From Clostridia bacterium (GTDB lineage Bacteria; Bacillota; Clostridia; Christensenellales; CAG-314), in NCBI GenBank assembly GCA_900769665.1, contig CAAGHL010000006.1:1-64000 (forward strand): a stretch of DNA of 64,000 bases, written 5' to 3'. Positions 51,833-60,804 of the stretch are shown here, in pieces. The notes under the pieces were generated by a model. That model was not told the origin of the DNA. It worked only from the letters and a program-made list of their open reading frames with translations, and searched no databases. The position numbers and the translations under genes were made by a program. Positions within the stretch are counted from its first letter, which is position 1. Every line of letters begins with the position of its first letter.

Positions 51833-51919
51833 CTACTCGTCGACATTAGGTCGTGCAAGGCAACGGCGGAGATTTGTGCAGATTGTGGCAACAGTTGCAC
51901 GACACGCTCGCCTAATGTA
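51833..51919 (-). repeat. 87-bp dispersed repeat, copy B
   Basis: CTACTCGTCGACATTAGGTC ... GTGCAGATTGTGGCAACAGT ... CCTAATG, 251 bp after copy A in the same orientation. A shortened relative lies at 61095-61135 (TTGGTGCAGATTGTGGCAAC). The segment ACTTACTGCAAGCGAG between the copies also occurs at 51716 and 61068. Confidence 0.75.
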
Positions 51920-51989
51920 CTAAGCGTACATGACGAGTGGGTCGGGCAAGCGTAGCCGCAAGATGTGCGAATATACGCCGTTGTCCCAC

Positions 51990-52580
51990 TTACTCCCCAC
52001 TATTAACCAAGTGGAGGAAACAGTTGCTGAATAACACTTCCTCAAAATCCGTCTTAGCCTCGCCCACACCGCAAGCAATCACGTATATGCCTGCCGCACG
52101 TCCTTTGCGTGCTATTTGTATGAGCGGATTCATGGCGACGCCGAGGCGTGCGGAAAACTCGTCGAGAGCGTCCAACACCACGTAGACGGGGTTCATGGGC
52201 ACGTTCGGGCGAGAGTTGTTGTAGTCGGCGGCATTGTAGTAGCCGCTGTCCAACAGCGCAAGGTAACGCTCCTCCATTTCCTCGCCGATACTGACAATGC
52301 GCTTGATACCGCTTGCCACGTCGTACACGGTTGCGCCCGTGTCGGCATATGCCGCGCGCTTGTCAGTGACCACCACCACGCTTGCCGAATTTCGATGCAA
52401 GGCACGCACAAACGCCAACGCCGCTTCGTCGCGATGTTGCGCAGTGGCTTCCACCAAGTACACCGATGCCATGCGGTGAGATGAAAACTCGTTTTTAAGT
52501 TGCTTGTCGGCTGTGGGACGTACTTCAAACAGCCCGTCCTGCGTCAAATCGATGACCCCGTACGACGAATTGTACTGCAT
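51990..52580 (-). CDS. FtsK/SpoIIIE-like ATPase domain lacking Walker A
   Basis: 196 aa from the ATG at 52580 (MQYNSSYGVIDLTQD). The middle and end align by eye with the FtsK motor: SIGEEMEERYLALLDSGYYN, AADYNNSRPN, VYVVLDALDEFSARLG (Walker B position) and QIARKGRAAGIYVIACG. Where FtsK has GATGSGKS the sequence reads LVEATAQHRDEAAL, so the P-loop is gone, and the translocase DNA-recognition gamma domain is absent. It is a degenerate, stand-alone domain, or a decayed fragment. Degenerate FtsK domains occur in larger T7SS ATPases, but no such neighbours are here. Dispersed repeats lie directly downstream. Confidence 0.65.
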   Translation of the reverse strand: MQYNSSYGVIDLTQDGLFEVRPTADKQLKNEFSSHRMASVYLVEATAQHRDEAALAFVRALHRNSASVVVVTDKRAAYADTGATVYDVASGIKRIVSIGEEMEERYLALLDSGYYNAADYNNSRPNVPMNPVYVVLDALDEFSARLGVAMNPLIQIARKGRAAGIYVIACGVGEAKTDFEEVLFSNCFLHLVNSGE

Positions 52581-52762
52581 AACAAACTGACCTCTCGGCA
52601 AATTTTTGCACCGCAACCAAGTACGTCACAAGCGGCGCCAAGTCTACTTCCGCACGGCACGCCAAACCACGGCAAAGCGGCACGAAACGTAAATCTTTTT
52701 ATATTATACAATACATTTGCGACGTTTTCAAGACCCAATTTTGCATAAATTGCGGTAATTTT

Positions 52763-52792
52763 TTGCGTATTTTGGCGGTTGCGTGGTATAAT
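52763..52792 (+). promoter_or_regulatory. Promoter of the ZIP transporter gene
   Basis: Extended -10 TGGTATAAT (52784-52792) with a weak -35 TTGCGT (52763-52768), spacer 18. About 80 nt of leader to the GTG start. Confidence 0.65.
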
Positions 52793-52876
52793 GTGTGTAT
52801 TGGTGTGCCTCTTTGTCCATCCGTCATGCACACGCAACGGCGGTTACAACGTAGTATACAATGTAGAGGTGCGCTT

Positions 52877-53653
52877 GTGGAAACGTTGCTGGGGCTACTT
52901 ATTCCGTTTGTGGGGACGGCTATCGGGGCGGCGTGCGTGTTTTTTATGCGCAAGACGCTTGCCGTGGGCGTGCAACGTGCGCTGACCGGGTTTGCCGCCG
53001 GCGTAATGGTAGCCGCATCGGTGTGGAGTTTGCTTATCCCTGCCATCGCGCAGTCGTCGGCAATGGGCGATTGGGCATTTGTACCTGCGTTTGTCGGGCT
53101 GTGGCTAGGCGTGCTGTTTTTTCTGTTGCTCGACCATGTCACGCCGCACATACACAACAACAGCGTTTCCGCCGAAGGGCCCAAAACCAAGCTATCGCGT
53201 GTGACGATGACGGTACTTGCCGTGACCATACACAACATCCCCGAGGGCATGGCGGTAGGCATTGTATACGCCGCATTACTTAGCGGAGCAAGCGGTATTA
53301 CGGCGGCAAGTGCATTGGCGCTATCCGTGGGCATTGCGATACAAAACTTTCCCGAGGGCGCAATCGTGTCCATGCCGCTTTGCTCGGAAGGCATGCGCAA
53401 GCCTCGAGCCTTTGTCGCAGGCGTGCTATCGGGTGCGGTTGAACCCATCGCCGCATTTTTGACCATACTTTGCTCGGCGTTTATCGCGCCCATCCTACCC
53501 TACCTATTGAGTTTTGCCGCAGGGGCAATGCTATACGTGGTTGTGGAAGAGCTGATACCGGAGATGTCGCAAGGCAAGCACTCCGACATTGGCGTGATAT
53601 TTTTTGCCGTCGGCTTCAGTCTAATGATGTTCCTCGACGTTGCGTTGGGATAA
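52877..53653 (+). CDS. zupT: ZIP-family divalent metal transporter
   Basis: 258 aa, started at the GTG at 52877 (VETLLGLLIPFVG), 8 nt after GAGG; upstream residues in the frame are not family-like. About eight membrane helices. The metal path is marked by HNIPEGMAVG in helix 4 and QNFPEGAIVS in helix 5, and EELIPEMSQGKH near the end is usual in the GufA/ZupT branch. The first His-rich loop contains HVTPHIHNN. Likely imports zinc or other divalent metals; specificity cannot be read. The gene symbol reflects family level only. Confidence 0.92.
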   Translation: METLLGLLIPFVGTAIGAACVFFMRKTLAVGVQRALTGFAAGVMVAASVWSLLIPAIAQSSAMGDWAFVPAFVGLWLGVLFFLLLDHVTPHIHNNSVSAEGPKTKLSRVTMTVLAVTIHNIPEGMAVGIVYAALLSGASGITAASALALSVGIAIQNFPEGAIVSMPLCSEGMRKPRAFVAGVLSGAVEPIAAFLTILCSAFIAPILPYLLSFAAGAMLYVVVEELIPEMSQGKHSDIGVIFFAVGFSLMMFLDVALG

Positions 53654-53670
53654 TTTATGCTTCAGGTATT

Positions 53671-53747
53671 TGTGGGGAGGGGAAACTTGTTGAAACAAGT
53701 TTCCCCTCCCCACACCCCACCCTTTCAAAAACCTTGGGTAGAGGGTA
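53671..53747. repeat. REP-like palindromic repeat, copy 2
   Basis: Perfect 20-bp stem TGTGGGGAGGGGAAACTTGT / ACAAGTTTCCCCTCCCCACA (53671-53690 / 53695-53714) with loop TGAA, then CACCCTTTCAAAAACCTTGG up to about 53747. Relative of the 40701-40780 element in the opposite direction. Without a T-run it is not an ordinary terminator, though it sits 17 nt after the ZIP gene. Confidence 0.75.
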
Positions 53748-54000
53748 GGAAAGAAGGGTTAAGAAGAGTATTTCAACATTTCTCTAAATCTAAAACGCTG
53801 AGGACTTATTACATAGTAGTTGTAAAAAACATCGAAATGGCCAAAATGCCATAATAAATGCGCAAAATTGTAACTATACGCAAGAAAAACCGCACACATA
53901 TTGTGCGAAACGATAAAATAGGCGCAAAAATATACACGATTGACTTGCAACTACAAACGACAAAAAACAAGCGCAGAAGAAAATGCGCAAAGGACAAGCT

Positions 54001-54468
54001 ATGCCAAAAGGATTTGAACCGCTGTTTGACAGCAACAGCAAAATACTGATATTAGGGAGTTTCCCCAGTGTGAAATCTCGGCAAACGGAGTTTTACTATG
54101 GCAACAAACAAAATCGGTTTTGGAAAACACTACAAAGCGTGTTCGGCGGCGAAATAGACACCATCGAGCACAAAAAGCAACTGTGCCTAGCCAACGGCAT
54201 TGCGTTGTGGGACATAGTGGAAAGTTGCGACATTGTCGGTTCAGCCGACGCAAACATCAAAAATTACCGTTTTGTAGACCTAGATTGGTTGCTAAAAAAT
54301 ACAAACGTATGCAAAATTTTGTGCAACGGCACTACTGCGTACAAGTTTACCATCGCCGCCTACCACGGCGATTTGCCCGTAGCCCTTCTTCCGTCCACAA
54401 GCCCTGCCAACACACGCTTCGACAAAGAGATTTGGACAAAGGAATTGTCGGTACTTATTACGGAATAG
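54001..54468 (+). CDS. DNA-deoxyinosine glycosylase family protein (UDG superfamily)
   Basis: 155 aa using the ATG at 54001 (MPKGFEPLFDSNSK), 7 nt after AAAGGA. ILILGSFPSVKSRQ, then FYYGNKQNRFWKTL and the C-terminal LLPSTSPANTRF are hallmarks of the hypoxanthine/deoxyinosine glycosylase branch of the uracil-DNA glycosylase fold; NGIALWDIVESC in the middle fits. These remove deaminated bases from DNA. It lies 270 nt upstream of the promoter of the McrB-like pair. Confidence 0.9.
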   Translation: MPKGFEPLFDSNSKILILGSFPSVKSRQTEFYYGNKQNRFWKTLQSVFGGEIDTIEHKKQLCLANGIALWDIVESCDIVGSADANIKNYRFVDLDWLLKNTNVCKILCNGTTAYKFTIAAYHGDLPVALLPSTSPANTRFDKEIWTKELSVLITE

Positions 54469-54737
54469 CCGATCAGTCCTACAATTCTTCGTCACAAGGT
54501 GACTTCTTTCAAAACATCGACACCGATAGCGTATATTACTCTTCTGCAAAATGATTCATATTCGTTGTATTTCTTACCCAAAGGAACAATAAAAACAACC
54601 TACGTCCCAAAACAATAGATAACAACCAAAGCTCTATCAATGTTCCATTACCGAATAAAAATATTCACAAGCAATACTACGACTTTCATTTTTCTTACTA
54701 CAAGGCGAAAATTTTACCAAAAAAATTATAAAAAATG
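54469..54737. other. Gene-free spacer before the McrB-like operon
   Basis: No credible gene or RNA. With the promoter and leader up to 54915 the total gap is about 447 nt. The 54775-54915 leader is A/T-rich with a GGGGG ribosome binding site 7-8 nt before the ATG and no clear structure. Confidence 0.5.
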
Positions 54738-54767
54738 TTGACCTACTACTCAACATTGTGTTAGAAT
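54738..54767 (+). promoter_or_regulatory. Promoter of the McrB-like/DUF2357-like operon
   Basis: TTGACC (54738-54743), 18-nt spacer, TAGAAT (54762-54767). Predicted leader of about 140 nt. Confidence 0.7.
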
Positions 54768-54915
54768 GTAAAAAAATCTCATATACGTATTGATTTTTTG
54801 ACGACCAAACCGAAAAAAGAGAACACGTCCGATACTTACGAGATAGGGCAGGCAACGCCTACTATTTTTTGCAAAAAAATGTTGCCGATTTCAAAAAAAA
54901 CATAGGGGGTAATTT

Positions 54916-56544
54916 ATGAACGAAAGACAAGAATCCGCTACGGAGAAAGGACTAAAAATAGCCACATTAAAAGCGCTGGGACTAGTCATATTGGGTTTTG
55001 TGCTACTGATAGCATTACATTTCACTCATACTTTTGAAGTGCTGGACGGCACTTGGGTACTATTGCTGATTACAATGGCTCTCGGCTTCATACAATGGTT
55101 GGTAATCATCACCGTATACTGGGAGTACGACGACGAGGAACCGCGTAAACCGGCAAGCGCCGCCCTAAAAATAGCCTCGATAATACCGACGGTAATTACA
55201 ATAGCATTGATTGTTGTAGCGTTGGTAGCGAAATTCGATTTTGTCAAAACCACCGCCGCCAACTTTTTCTTGTCATTGGCTATGTGTTGCGGAGCAATGC
55301 TTGTAGGATACGTCCTAGCAAGCGGCATAGGGCGCATTGCGGAACATCTCGGATGGAAAACGCCGTCACGCAAACGCAGAAAACGTCTTTCTCAAAAGGA
55401 ATACGACCGTTATTACCAAAACAACACCGCGCAAAACGACCCAAACGCAGTAGTATTTCCCGATTTGTGCGGCATTGACGACAAATTTGCCGTTACGCCC
55501 TACCGTCCCCGAAAACAAACGGACGTGACGCTCAAACAACTTTGCGACGGTTTCAACACCTACCTAGAAAGCCACCGCATGTACTATACCCTGGAAACGA
55601 TTCGCAGCTTTATTGCAGGCATGGCATGCAGTCGATTTGTCATTTTGGAAGGTTTGAGCGGCACGGGGAAAACCTCATTGCCCAAATACTTTGCCGAATA
55701 CATCGGTTGCGACGTTTGCTTCACTTCCGTGCAAGCCTCATGGAAAGATCGTAGCGATATTTTGGGTTACTACAACGATTTTGCGCAAAAATTCAAGGAA
55801 ACGCCCTTCCTTCGCTCGCTTTATTCCTCATCCTACACCACCGACGAAGTAAACCTTATGGTCTTGGATGAGATGAACCTGTCACGCATCGAATACTACT
55901 TTGCGGACTTTTTGTCGGTGTTGGAGCTAGATCCGTCCAAATGGAACATCGAGCTGATGCCGGAATCCACAATCGGCAAATTGCCCGAACATCTCGTAAA
56001 CGGTTGCGCCGTAGAAATCCCTCAAAACACATGGTTTGTCGGAACGGCAAACAAGGACGACAGTACATTTACCATTACCGACAAAGTGTATGACCGCGCC
56101 GTGATAATCGACTTTGCAGGGCGCAACGAATCCGCAAGCGACACACCGCCCGTTGCCCCGATACACATCGGCGCTACTGCTCTTGCAAGCAAGTTCAATC
56201 AAGCGGTAGCCACGTCGGAATTTAATTTGACTCGCGAAGACTACGAACGCTTCTCCGCACTAGGCAATTTTATGTCGGAAAAATTCGACATAACTTTCGG
56301 CAACAGAGTACTTAACCAAATTGTTCGCTTTGTACCCGTATACGTAGCATGCGGCGGTACGGCAAACAAGGCGTTGGACATCATGTTTGCCCGCAAAATT
56401 TTACGCAAACTGGACGGCAGATTCGACGATAGTCTGAAAGGCAACCTGACGCGTTTGGAAACGCTAATCAGAGAATCGTACGGCGCGGACGACTTTGCCC
56501 TGTCCATGGAGGCAATTGCCAAACTAAAAAGGAAACTAATCTAA
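54916..56544 (+). CDS. Membrane-anchored McrB-like AAA+ ATPase
   Basis: 542 aa. The N-terminal part has four predicted membrane helices (about 16-38, 45-69, 83-107, 113-139), then a very basic stretch (SRKRRKRLSQKEYDRYY). From about 200 it is a dynein/MoxR-related AAA_5 domain of the McrB type: Walker A GLSGTGKTS (246-254), Walker B LMVLDEMNLSRIEYYFADF (314-332), sensor GTANKDDSTF (386-395) and DKVYDRA (399-405) with a likely arginine finger. McrB proteins use GTP or ATP to power a partner. The normal N-terminal DNA-binding domain is replaced by a membrane domain here. The stop overlaps the next gene's ATG by one base (TAATG), so the two proteins are made together. Confidence 0.9.
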   Translation: MNERQESATEKGLKIATLKALGLVILGFVLLIALHFTHTFEVLDGTWVLLLITMALGFIQWLVIITVYWEYDDEEPRKPASAALKIASIIPTVITIALIVVALVAKFDFVKTTAANFFLSLAMCCGAMLVGYVLASGIGRIAEHLGWKTPSRKRRKRLSQKEYDRYYQNNTAQNDPNAVVFPDLCGIDDKFAVTPYRPRKQTDVTLKQLCDGFNTYLESHRMYYTLETIRSFIAGMACSRFVILEGLSGTGKTSLPKYFAEYIGCDVCFTSVQASWKDRSDILGYYNDFAQKFKETPFLRSLYSSSYTTDEVNLMVLDEMNLSRIEYYFADFLSVLELDPSKWNIELMPESTIGKLPEHLVNGCAVEIPQNTWFVGTANKDDSTFTITDKVYDRAVIIDFAGRNESASDTPPVAPIHIGATALASKFNQAVATSEFNLTREDYERFSALGNFMSEKFDITFGNRVLNQIVRFVPVYVACGGTANKALDIMFARKILRKLDGRFDDSLKGNLTRLETLIRESYGADDFALSMEAIAKLKRKLI

Positions 56545-57881
56545 TGTCATTGGCTTCGTTGGAACAATTTCACAAACAAATGACGCAGGTTGCTCCGGGA
56601 AAAGTTTCGCAGGTAATCAACGGCACGACGGCAGGCAAATTCGGTTTCGATTTCTCCCCTTCGGAGCAACTGGACTACACTGCCGTCATCGACAGAATAG
56701 CCAATTCCATGGGTAGCCTTACAACGGTTGTCGCAAATCCCTACATCGTGCTAAAATCCGAATCGGACACAGTACGGATGGAGCAAGCAGGGACGCTTTC
56801 GCCGGACGGAATACGCCAAACCATTGCGGACAGTCGATTGTGGAAAAAGCACCCGTCGGAAGGATACCGCCCCGAATTTGTCTACGCGCGCACGTCGGAC
56901 GACGAGTACAACACGTACGAAAACCGTTTTGTAAAAGCACTGATAGACCGCTTGATTGCATTTCTTGCAAAGCCAATGAGCGACATGCGCGGCGGAATAC
57001 ACAACATGTACGAGGCGCACCCCAACGCGCGAGCGCTAAGCAAACTCGACTTCGTGCGTATGGTAGACACCAATATGTTTTTGGAAAGCGACGTAAAATG
57101 CTTTACCGACTACAAACGTTTGTTTTACCTACGCGCAAAGCTCAACCAACTGCGCACCACCGCTTTTTACAAAATAATGAGCAAAATGTCGGCATTTACC
57201 GATGCCGATCCGCAACCGACCAACTTGCTTGTGCACAATGCGGACTACAATGCGCTAATGAAGCTGTGGATGGTACTGAAAAAAGCCGACGGGCGCACGG
57301 GCGAACTTCGCGACGAAGGAATACGCGCGGCATATTGCGCCTACGTGTATTTGTACTCGTGCTACGCATTTAGCCGCAAACTCGGTTACACCTTGGCAAA
57401 GGACGGCGAAATAAAATACGCCGACAACCGTTTTCTGTCCGCAGGCGTAGAGTTTGAAAACGAATTTTTTGTCATTAAACTTACAATAAACGGCAACAAA
57501 ATTTTGGCGGCAATACGTTGCAAGCAAACACGAGAAGTTGCACAAACGACAATTGCCATACGCGTTTTTCCCGAAGAACCTGTCGACAACAGCGCCGAGT
57601 ACACCGTATCTCTTTTTCCCACGGAGTACAGCGACGACATCGCTTGCGTGATGCCGGACAACGCACAAACGTTGACAAACTTGGAAACATTACTGCGTTG
57701 CGTCGTACTTGTGGTGCCTGTGGAAGCCAACATCTACAACAAGCTATGCCTTGTTTGCGGAAGCAACGCCGTGGAAAACATCGGTAAAAAAGTCACCTGC
57801 GCAGATTGCGGAGCAACATACACGTTTTTGCGCAAAAACATGGTTTGGATAAACAGCTTTTTTGTCAAAGACAAGGCATAA
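56544..57881 (+). CDS. DUF2357/McrC-like partner with C-terminal zinc ribbon
   Basis: 445 aa. YNTYENRFVKALIDRLIAFL (122-141) is the pattern of DUF2357, the N-terminal part of McrC-like partners of McrB ATPases. In those proteins a PD-(D/E)xK nuclease follows. Here I find no such motif: the middle has a helical region (about 150-290) and a beta region (GVEFENEFFVIKLTINGN). The C-terminus is a zinc ribbon with Cys402, Cys405, Cys419 and Cys422 (CLVC ... CADC). So it looks like an McrC homologue without the usual nuclease, joined to a membrane-anchored motor. DNA, RNA or protein binding by the ribbon is possible. The family call is by motif and context only. Confidence 0.75.
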   Translation: MSLASLEQFHKQMTQVAPGKVSQVINGTTAGKFGFDFSPSEQLDYTAVIDRIANSMGSLTTVVANPYIVLKSESDTVRMEQAGTLSPDGIRQTIADSRLWKKHPSEGYRPEFVYARTSDDEYNTYENRFVKALIDRLIAFLAKPMSDMRGGIHNMYEAHPNARALSKLDFVRMVDTNMFLESDVKCFTDYKRLFYLRAKLNQLRTTAFYKIMSKMSAFTDADPQPTNLLVHNADYNALMKLWMVLKKADGRTGELRDEGIRAAYCAYVYLYSCYAFSRKLGYTLAKDGEIKYADNRFLSAGVEFENEFFVIKLTINGNKILAAIRCKQTREVAQTTIAIRVFPEEPVDNSAEYTVSLFPTEYSDDIACVMPDNAQTLTNLETLLRCVVLVVPVEANIYNKLCLVCGSNAVENIGKKVTCADCGATYTFLRKNMVWINSFFVKDKA

Positions 57882-57907
57882 AGCCACCAAACATACACAA
57901 AAAAAAC

Positions 57908-57948
57908 AACGCCAATGTAAGCAAATTTGCTATACGTTGGCGTTTTTT
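57908..57948 (+). terminator. Terminator of the McrB-like operon
   Basis: AACGCCAA (57908-57915) pairs with TTGGCGTT (57937-57944), with an inner AGCAAA/TTTGCT stem, followed by TTTTT. The A-tract on the left could also serve the convergent ABC exporter gene on the minus strand. Confidence 0.88.
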
Positions 57949-58062
57949 GTATACATTTTTAAGTTTTGAGTTAACGTTTTGCCGCCTTTGTGACATTGCA
58001 AAATAGGCGACGATTTGTAATTCGTTCTGCCTCGCAACAAAGCAAGCGGAAGCTTTGTCCGA

Positions 58063-60531
58063 TTACTCGGAACGCAAGCAGGTGACGGGGTCTTTGTTTG
58101 CGGCAATGCCTGCAGGAATAAGCCCCGCAACAAGAGTAAGCACTATGGACAGCGCAAGCATACCGATGATGACTTGCGGCGTAAACAGCACAATGTTGGT
58201 TACCTCAAACAAGTTGGCAAGCACAATATTGAGGACAACGCCCACTATCACGGCGAACACCAAGCCTATCACGCCTGCAAGTGCGCCAATCAAAGAGGTT
58301 TCCGCATTGAAAATGCCGGATATATCGTGTTTGCTTGCGCCAAGACTACGCAACACGCCGATTTCCTTTGTGCGCTCGATGACCGACGTATAAGTCGTCA
58401 CGGCAATCATTACCGCCGAAACAAGCAACGACACCGCCGAAAATGCCACCAGCACCCACGTCGTGACGTTGATCATATTGGACATCATGGTGACGGCAAT
58501 GCCTTGCAAGTCGGTGTACACCACTTTGTCGTCGGGAGTGCTGTCGTGGTCGTCGTTCCAAGCGTCGAGGTAGTCCAAAATTTCCGTTTTTGCACTGCCG
58601 TCCACGGGATAAACGGCGATGGACGACGGTTGCGAGTAACCGCCCAGTTTTTTCAGCTTGGCAATGTATTCCTCTTCCGCAGTGGTGCCGTACCCCGAAA
58701 CAATGGGTCTACCCGTCAGCACGTCGGTGGAGCTATTGGCACGTTGCGCCTTTGCGACATCGGAGTCGTAACTGTCTGCATACAGTTTGTCGGCAAGCTC
58801 CGAAGTGTAGTTAAGTCCGTTGTTTAGTAGCGAGGTTGCGTCGTCGTTTTTGCGCCGGAGCACGCCCACAATGCGCACGGTTACGGCGTTGGAGCCTTGG
58901 CAAAGCGTGTTTATTTCCGCTTGGTCGGCAACCGTTTTGTAAGTGTCGGTTTCGCTGTCCAACTTGTAATAGTCGTTGTTGGATAGCAACGTGTAGGTTT
59001 TGCCCACAATGTCGGCGTAGGAAATATCGCGGTAACCGTCGTCGCCGTCGGCAACGCTGTCGAAGCCGAGGTAGCCGAGCAAGCGCACGTCGATACGGTT
59101 GTACTTGTCCACCACCAACACAACGTCGGTGTATTGTTGCGGATAGCCGCTTGTACCGTCGGCGGCGGCAAGCACCTCGTAGTTGTCACGCACCATTTGC
59201 ATGGCAGGCAACTTGCTGACGGCTTTGCTTGACATCGGGATGTCGGAGCCGAAGTTGGCAAGGCGCGTGTAGTTGTCGTTGTCGCCCTTGGTGAAGGCGT
59301 TGAATGACAGCGCATAGTCGAAGTCCAACGACTTGTACAACTTGCTGTCCATCTCTTTGAGATAGTCGACGTACTCCTGCGAAAGGTTGTTGCTGATCAT
59401 CGGTATCGCCGCAGTATTGCTGTACGGCGTTACGCCCGTCGTGCCCGTGGGGTAAGGCTTGAGGTTGTTGACAAAAGCGTCGCCCGACATCAGTTTGTCC
59501 ACGTCGTAGGCGGATGCGGAAATGGTAATGGAGCTGTCGCCCATTGCTTGCTGTTGCATGCCGTTGACGTACTCCGTCATACCTGCGCTGGTTGCTAACA
59601 CAAGTGCAACGCCGAATATGCCGATACTGCCTGCAAAGGATGTAAGTATCGTACGTCCCTTTTTGCTGAGCAAATTGCGGAAGGACAGAAACAGTGCGGT
59701 AAAGAAGGACATACCTACACGCTTTTTGCGCTTTGGCGTACCGCTTTTGCCGTTTGAAGTGCCGTTACAGTCACTTTGTGCACTAGGCTGTGTGCTTGCG
59801 ATGTTTTGCTCCGTAGCCGTAATTTCGGTTTGTTTAGGTTCTTCCGTGCCGTCAAACGGATTGGTGTCGGACACGATTTCGCCGTCAAGCAAACTGACAA
59901 TACGCGTGCTGTAACGCTCTGCCAAATCACGATTGTGCGTAACCATGACAACGAGGCGTTCCTTGGCAATATCCTTCAATATGTCCATGATTTGCACGCT
60001 TGTCTCGCTGTCCAGTGCGCCGGTAGGCTCGTCGGCAAGGATAATATCCGGATCGTTGACAATGGCGCGCGCTATTGCCACACGCTGCATTTGTCCACCC
60101 GACAATTGATTGGGACGCTTTTTCATCTGTTCTGCAAGTCCCACCTTGACAAGCGCAGCTTGAGCCTTAGCCAAACGCTCCGCCTTGGTTGCACCCGCAA
60201 GCGTGAGGGACAACGTTACATTGTCCAAAATACTCATATGCGGAATAAGATTGTAACTTTGGAACACGAAACCGATACTGTGATTGCGGTATGCATCCCA
60301 GTCGGAATCGCGGTAGCGACTAGTGCTGACCCCATTAATAACAAGGTCGCCTGAAGTGTACCTGTCCAAACCGCCGACAATGTTGAGTAGCGTTGTTTTT
60401 CCGCAACCCGACGGACCGAGGATAGACACGAACTCGCTTTGGCGGAAATTGACGGACACGTTTTTCAACGCATGCACGACAAGATCGGACGAAACGACGT
60501 AGTCCTTGGTGATATTTTTGATTTGCAACAT
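58063..60531 (-). CDS. Fused ABC transporter, ATPase plus FtsX/MacB-type permease
   Basis: 822 aa. The N-terminal ATPase (1-230) has Walker A GPSGCGKTT, signature LSGGQMQRV, Walker B IILADEPTGALD and switch VMVTHNRDLA. A low-complexity linker (about 225-275, with SAQSDCNGTSNGKSGTPKRK) precedes the permease: first membrane helix about 300-320, a large outer domain of about 340 residues, then three helices at the end with a LGASKHDISGIFNAETSLIG coupling segment. This MacB/FtsX-type organisation is used for antimicrobial-peptide or lipoprotein export and mechanotransmission, not classic import. No separate permease is nearby. Transcribed from the promoter at 60679-60707. Confidence 0.93.
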   Translation of the reverse strand: MLQIKNITKDYVVSSDLVVHALKNVSVNFRQSEFVSILGPSGCGKTTLLNIVGGLDRYTSGDLVINGVSTSRYRDSDWDAYRNHSIGFVFQSYNLIPHMSILDNVTLSLTLAGATKAERLAKAQAALVKVGLAEQMKKRPNQLSGGQMQRVAIARAIVNDPDIILADEPTGALDSETSVQIMDILKDIAKERLVVMVTHNRDLAERYSTRIVSLLDGEIVSDTNPFDGTEEPKQTEITATEQNIASTQPSAQSDCNGTSNGKSGTPKRKKRVGMSFFTALFLSFRNLLSKKGRTILTSFAGSIGIFGVALVLATSAGMTEYVNGMQQQAMGDSSITISASAYDVDKLMSGDAFVNNLKPYPTGTTGVTPYSNTAAIPMISNNLSQEYVDYLKEMDSKLYKSLDFDYALSFNAFTKGDNDNYTRLANFGSDIPMSSKAVSKLPAMQMVRDNYEVLAAADGTSGYPQQYTDVVLVVDKYNRIDVRLLGYLGFDSVADGDDGYRDISYADIVGKTYTLLSNNDYYKLDSETDTYKTVADQAEINTLCQGSNAVTVRIVGVLRRKNDDATSLLNNGLNYTSELADKLYADSYDSDVAKAQRANSSTDVLTGRPIVSGYGTTAEEEYIAKLKKLGGYSQPSSIAVYPVDGSAKTEILDYLDAWNDDHDSTPDDKVVYTDLQGIAVTMMSNMINVTTWVLVAFSAVSLLVSAVMIAVTTYTSVIERTKEIGVLRSLGASKHDISGIFNAETSLIGALAGVIGLVFAVIVGVVLNIVLANLFEVTNIVLFTPQVIIGMLALSIVLTLVAGLIPAGIAANKDPVTCLRSE

Positions 60532-60678
60532 ACCGATTTTTTCCTTATGTTTTGTTGTACAAATTTTACAAGAAGTTGCTTAAAAACGACTGATTTCGTC
60601 CGAGCATTTAGCACGATTTTTGGCTTGGAATATTCAACTCGCCACGCTCGAATATATACTATATTTGTAATACGCAAC

Positions 60679-60707
60679 ATTATACACACCGCAACTATTA
60701 TTGTCAA
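60679..60707 (-). promoter_or_regulatory. Consensus promoter of the ABC exporter gene
   Basis: Minus-strand TTGACA (60702-60707), 17-nt spacer, TATAAT (60679-60684), a perfect match. An imperfect palindrome TATTC...GAATA at 60631-60654 lies in the leader and might be an operator. The leader is about 140 nt. Confidence 0.88.
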
Positions 60708-60725
60708 CAAACGCACCGTCCAAAC

Positions 60726-60749
60726 AAAAAAAAGCCCCGATAGCGGGGC
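60726..60749 (-). terminator. Small terminator (minus strand)
   Basis: GCCCCG-ATAG-CGGGGC (60734-60749), with eight Ts after it on the minus strand (plus A-tract 60726-60733). The nearest gene reading into it is psuG, whose stop is about 475 nt away. Confidence 0.7.
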
Positions 60750-60804
60750 GTGATGAGGACAATTGTTTTAAGTGATGTTTTTGACGACGAGAGGTGCCAC
60801 TGTT

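Noticed and set aside
54637..54855. 72-codon minus-strand frame before the McrB-like operon
   Set aside because: AT-rich spacer with a plus-strand promoter inside; no RBS or motif.
56544..57881. PD-(D/E)xK nuclease in the DUF2357-like protein
   Set aside because: Searched by eye for D..(D/E)xK in the beta region and found no convincing set. A divergent nuclease cannot be excluded.
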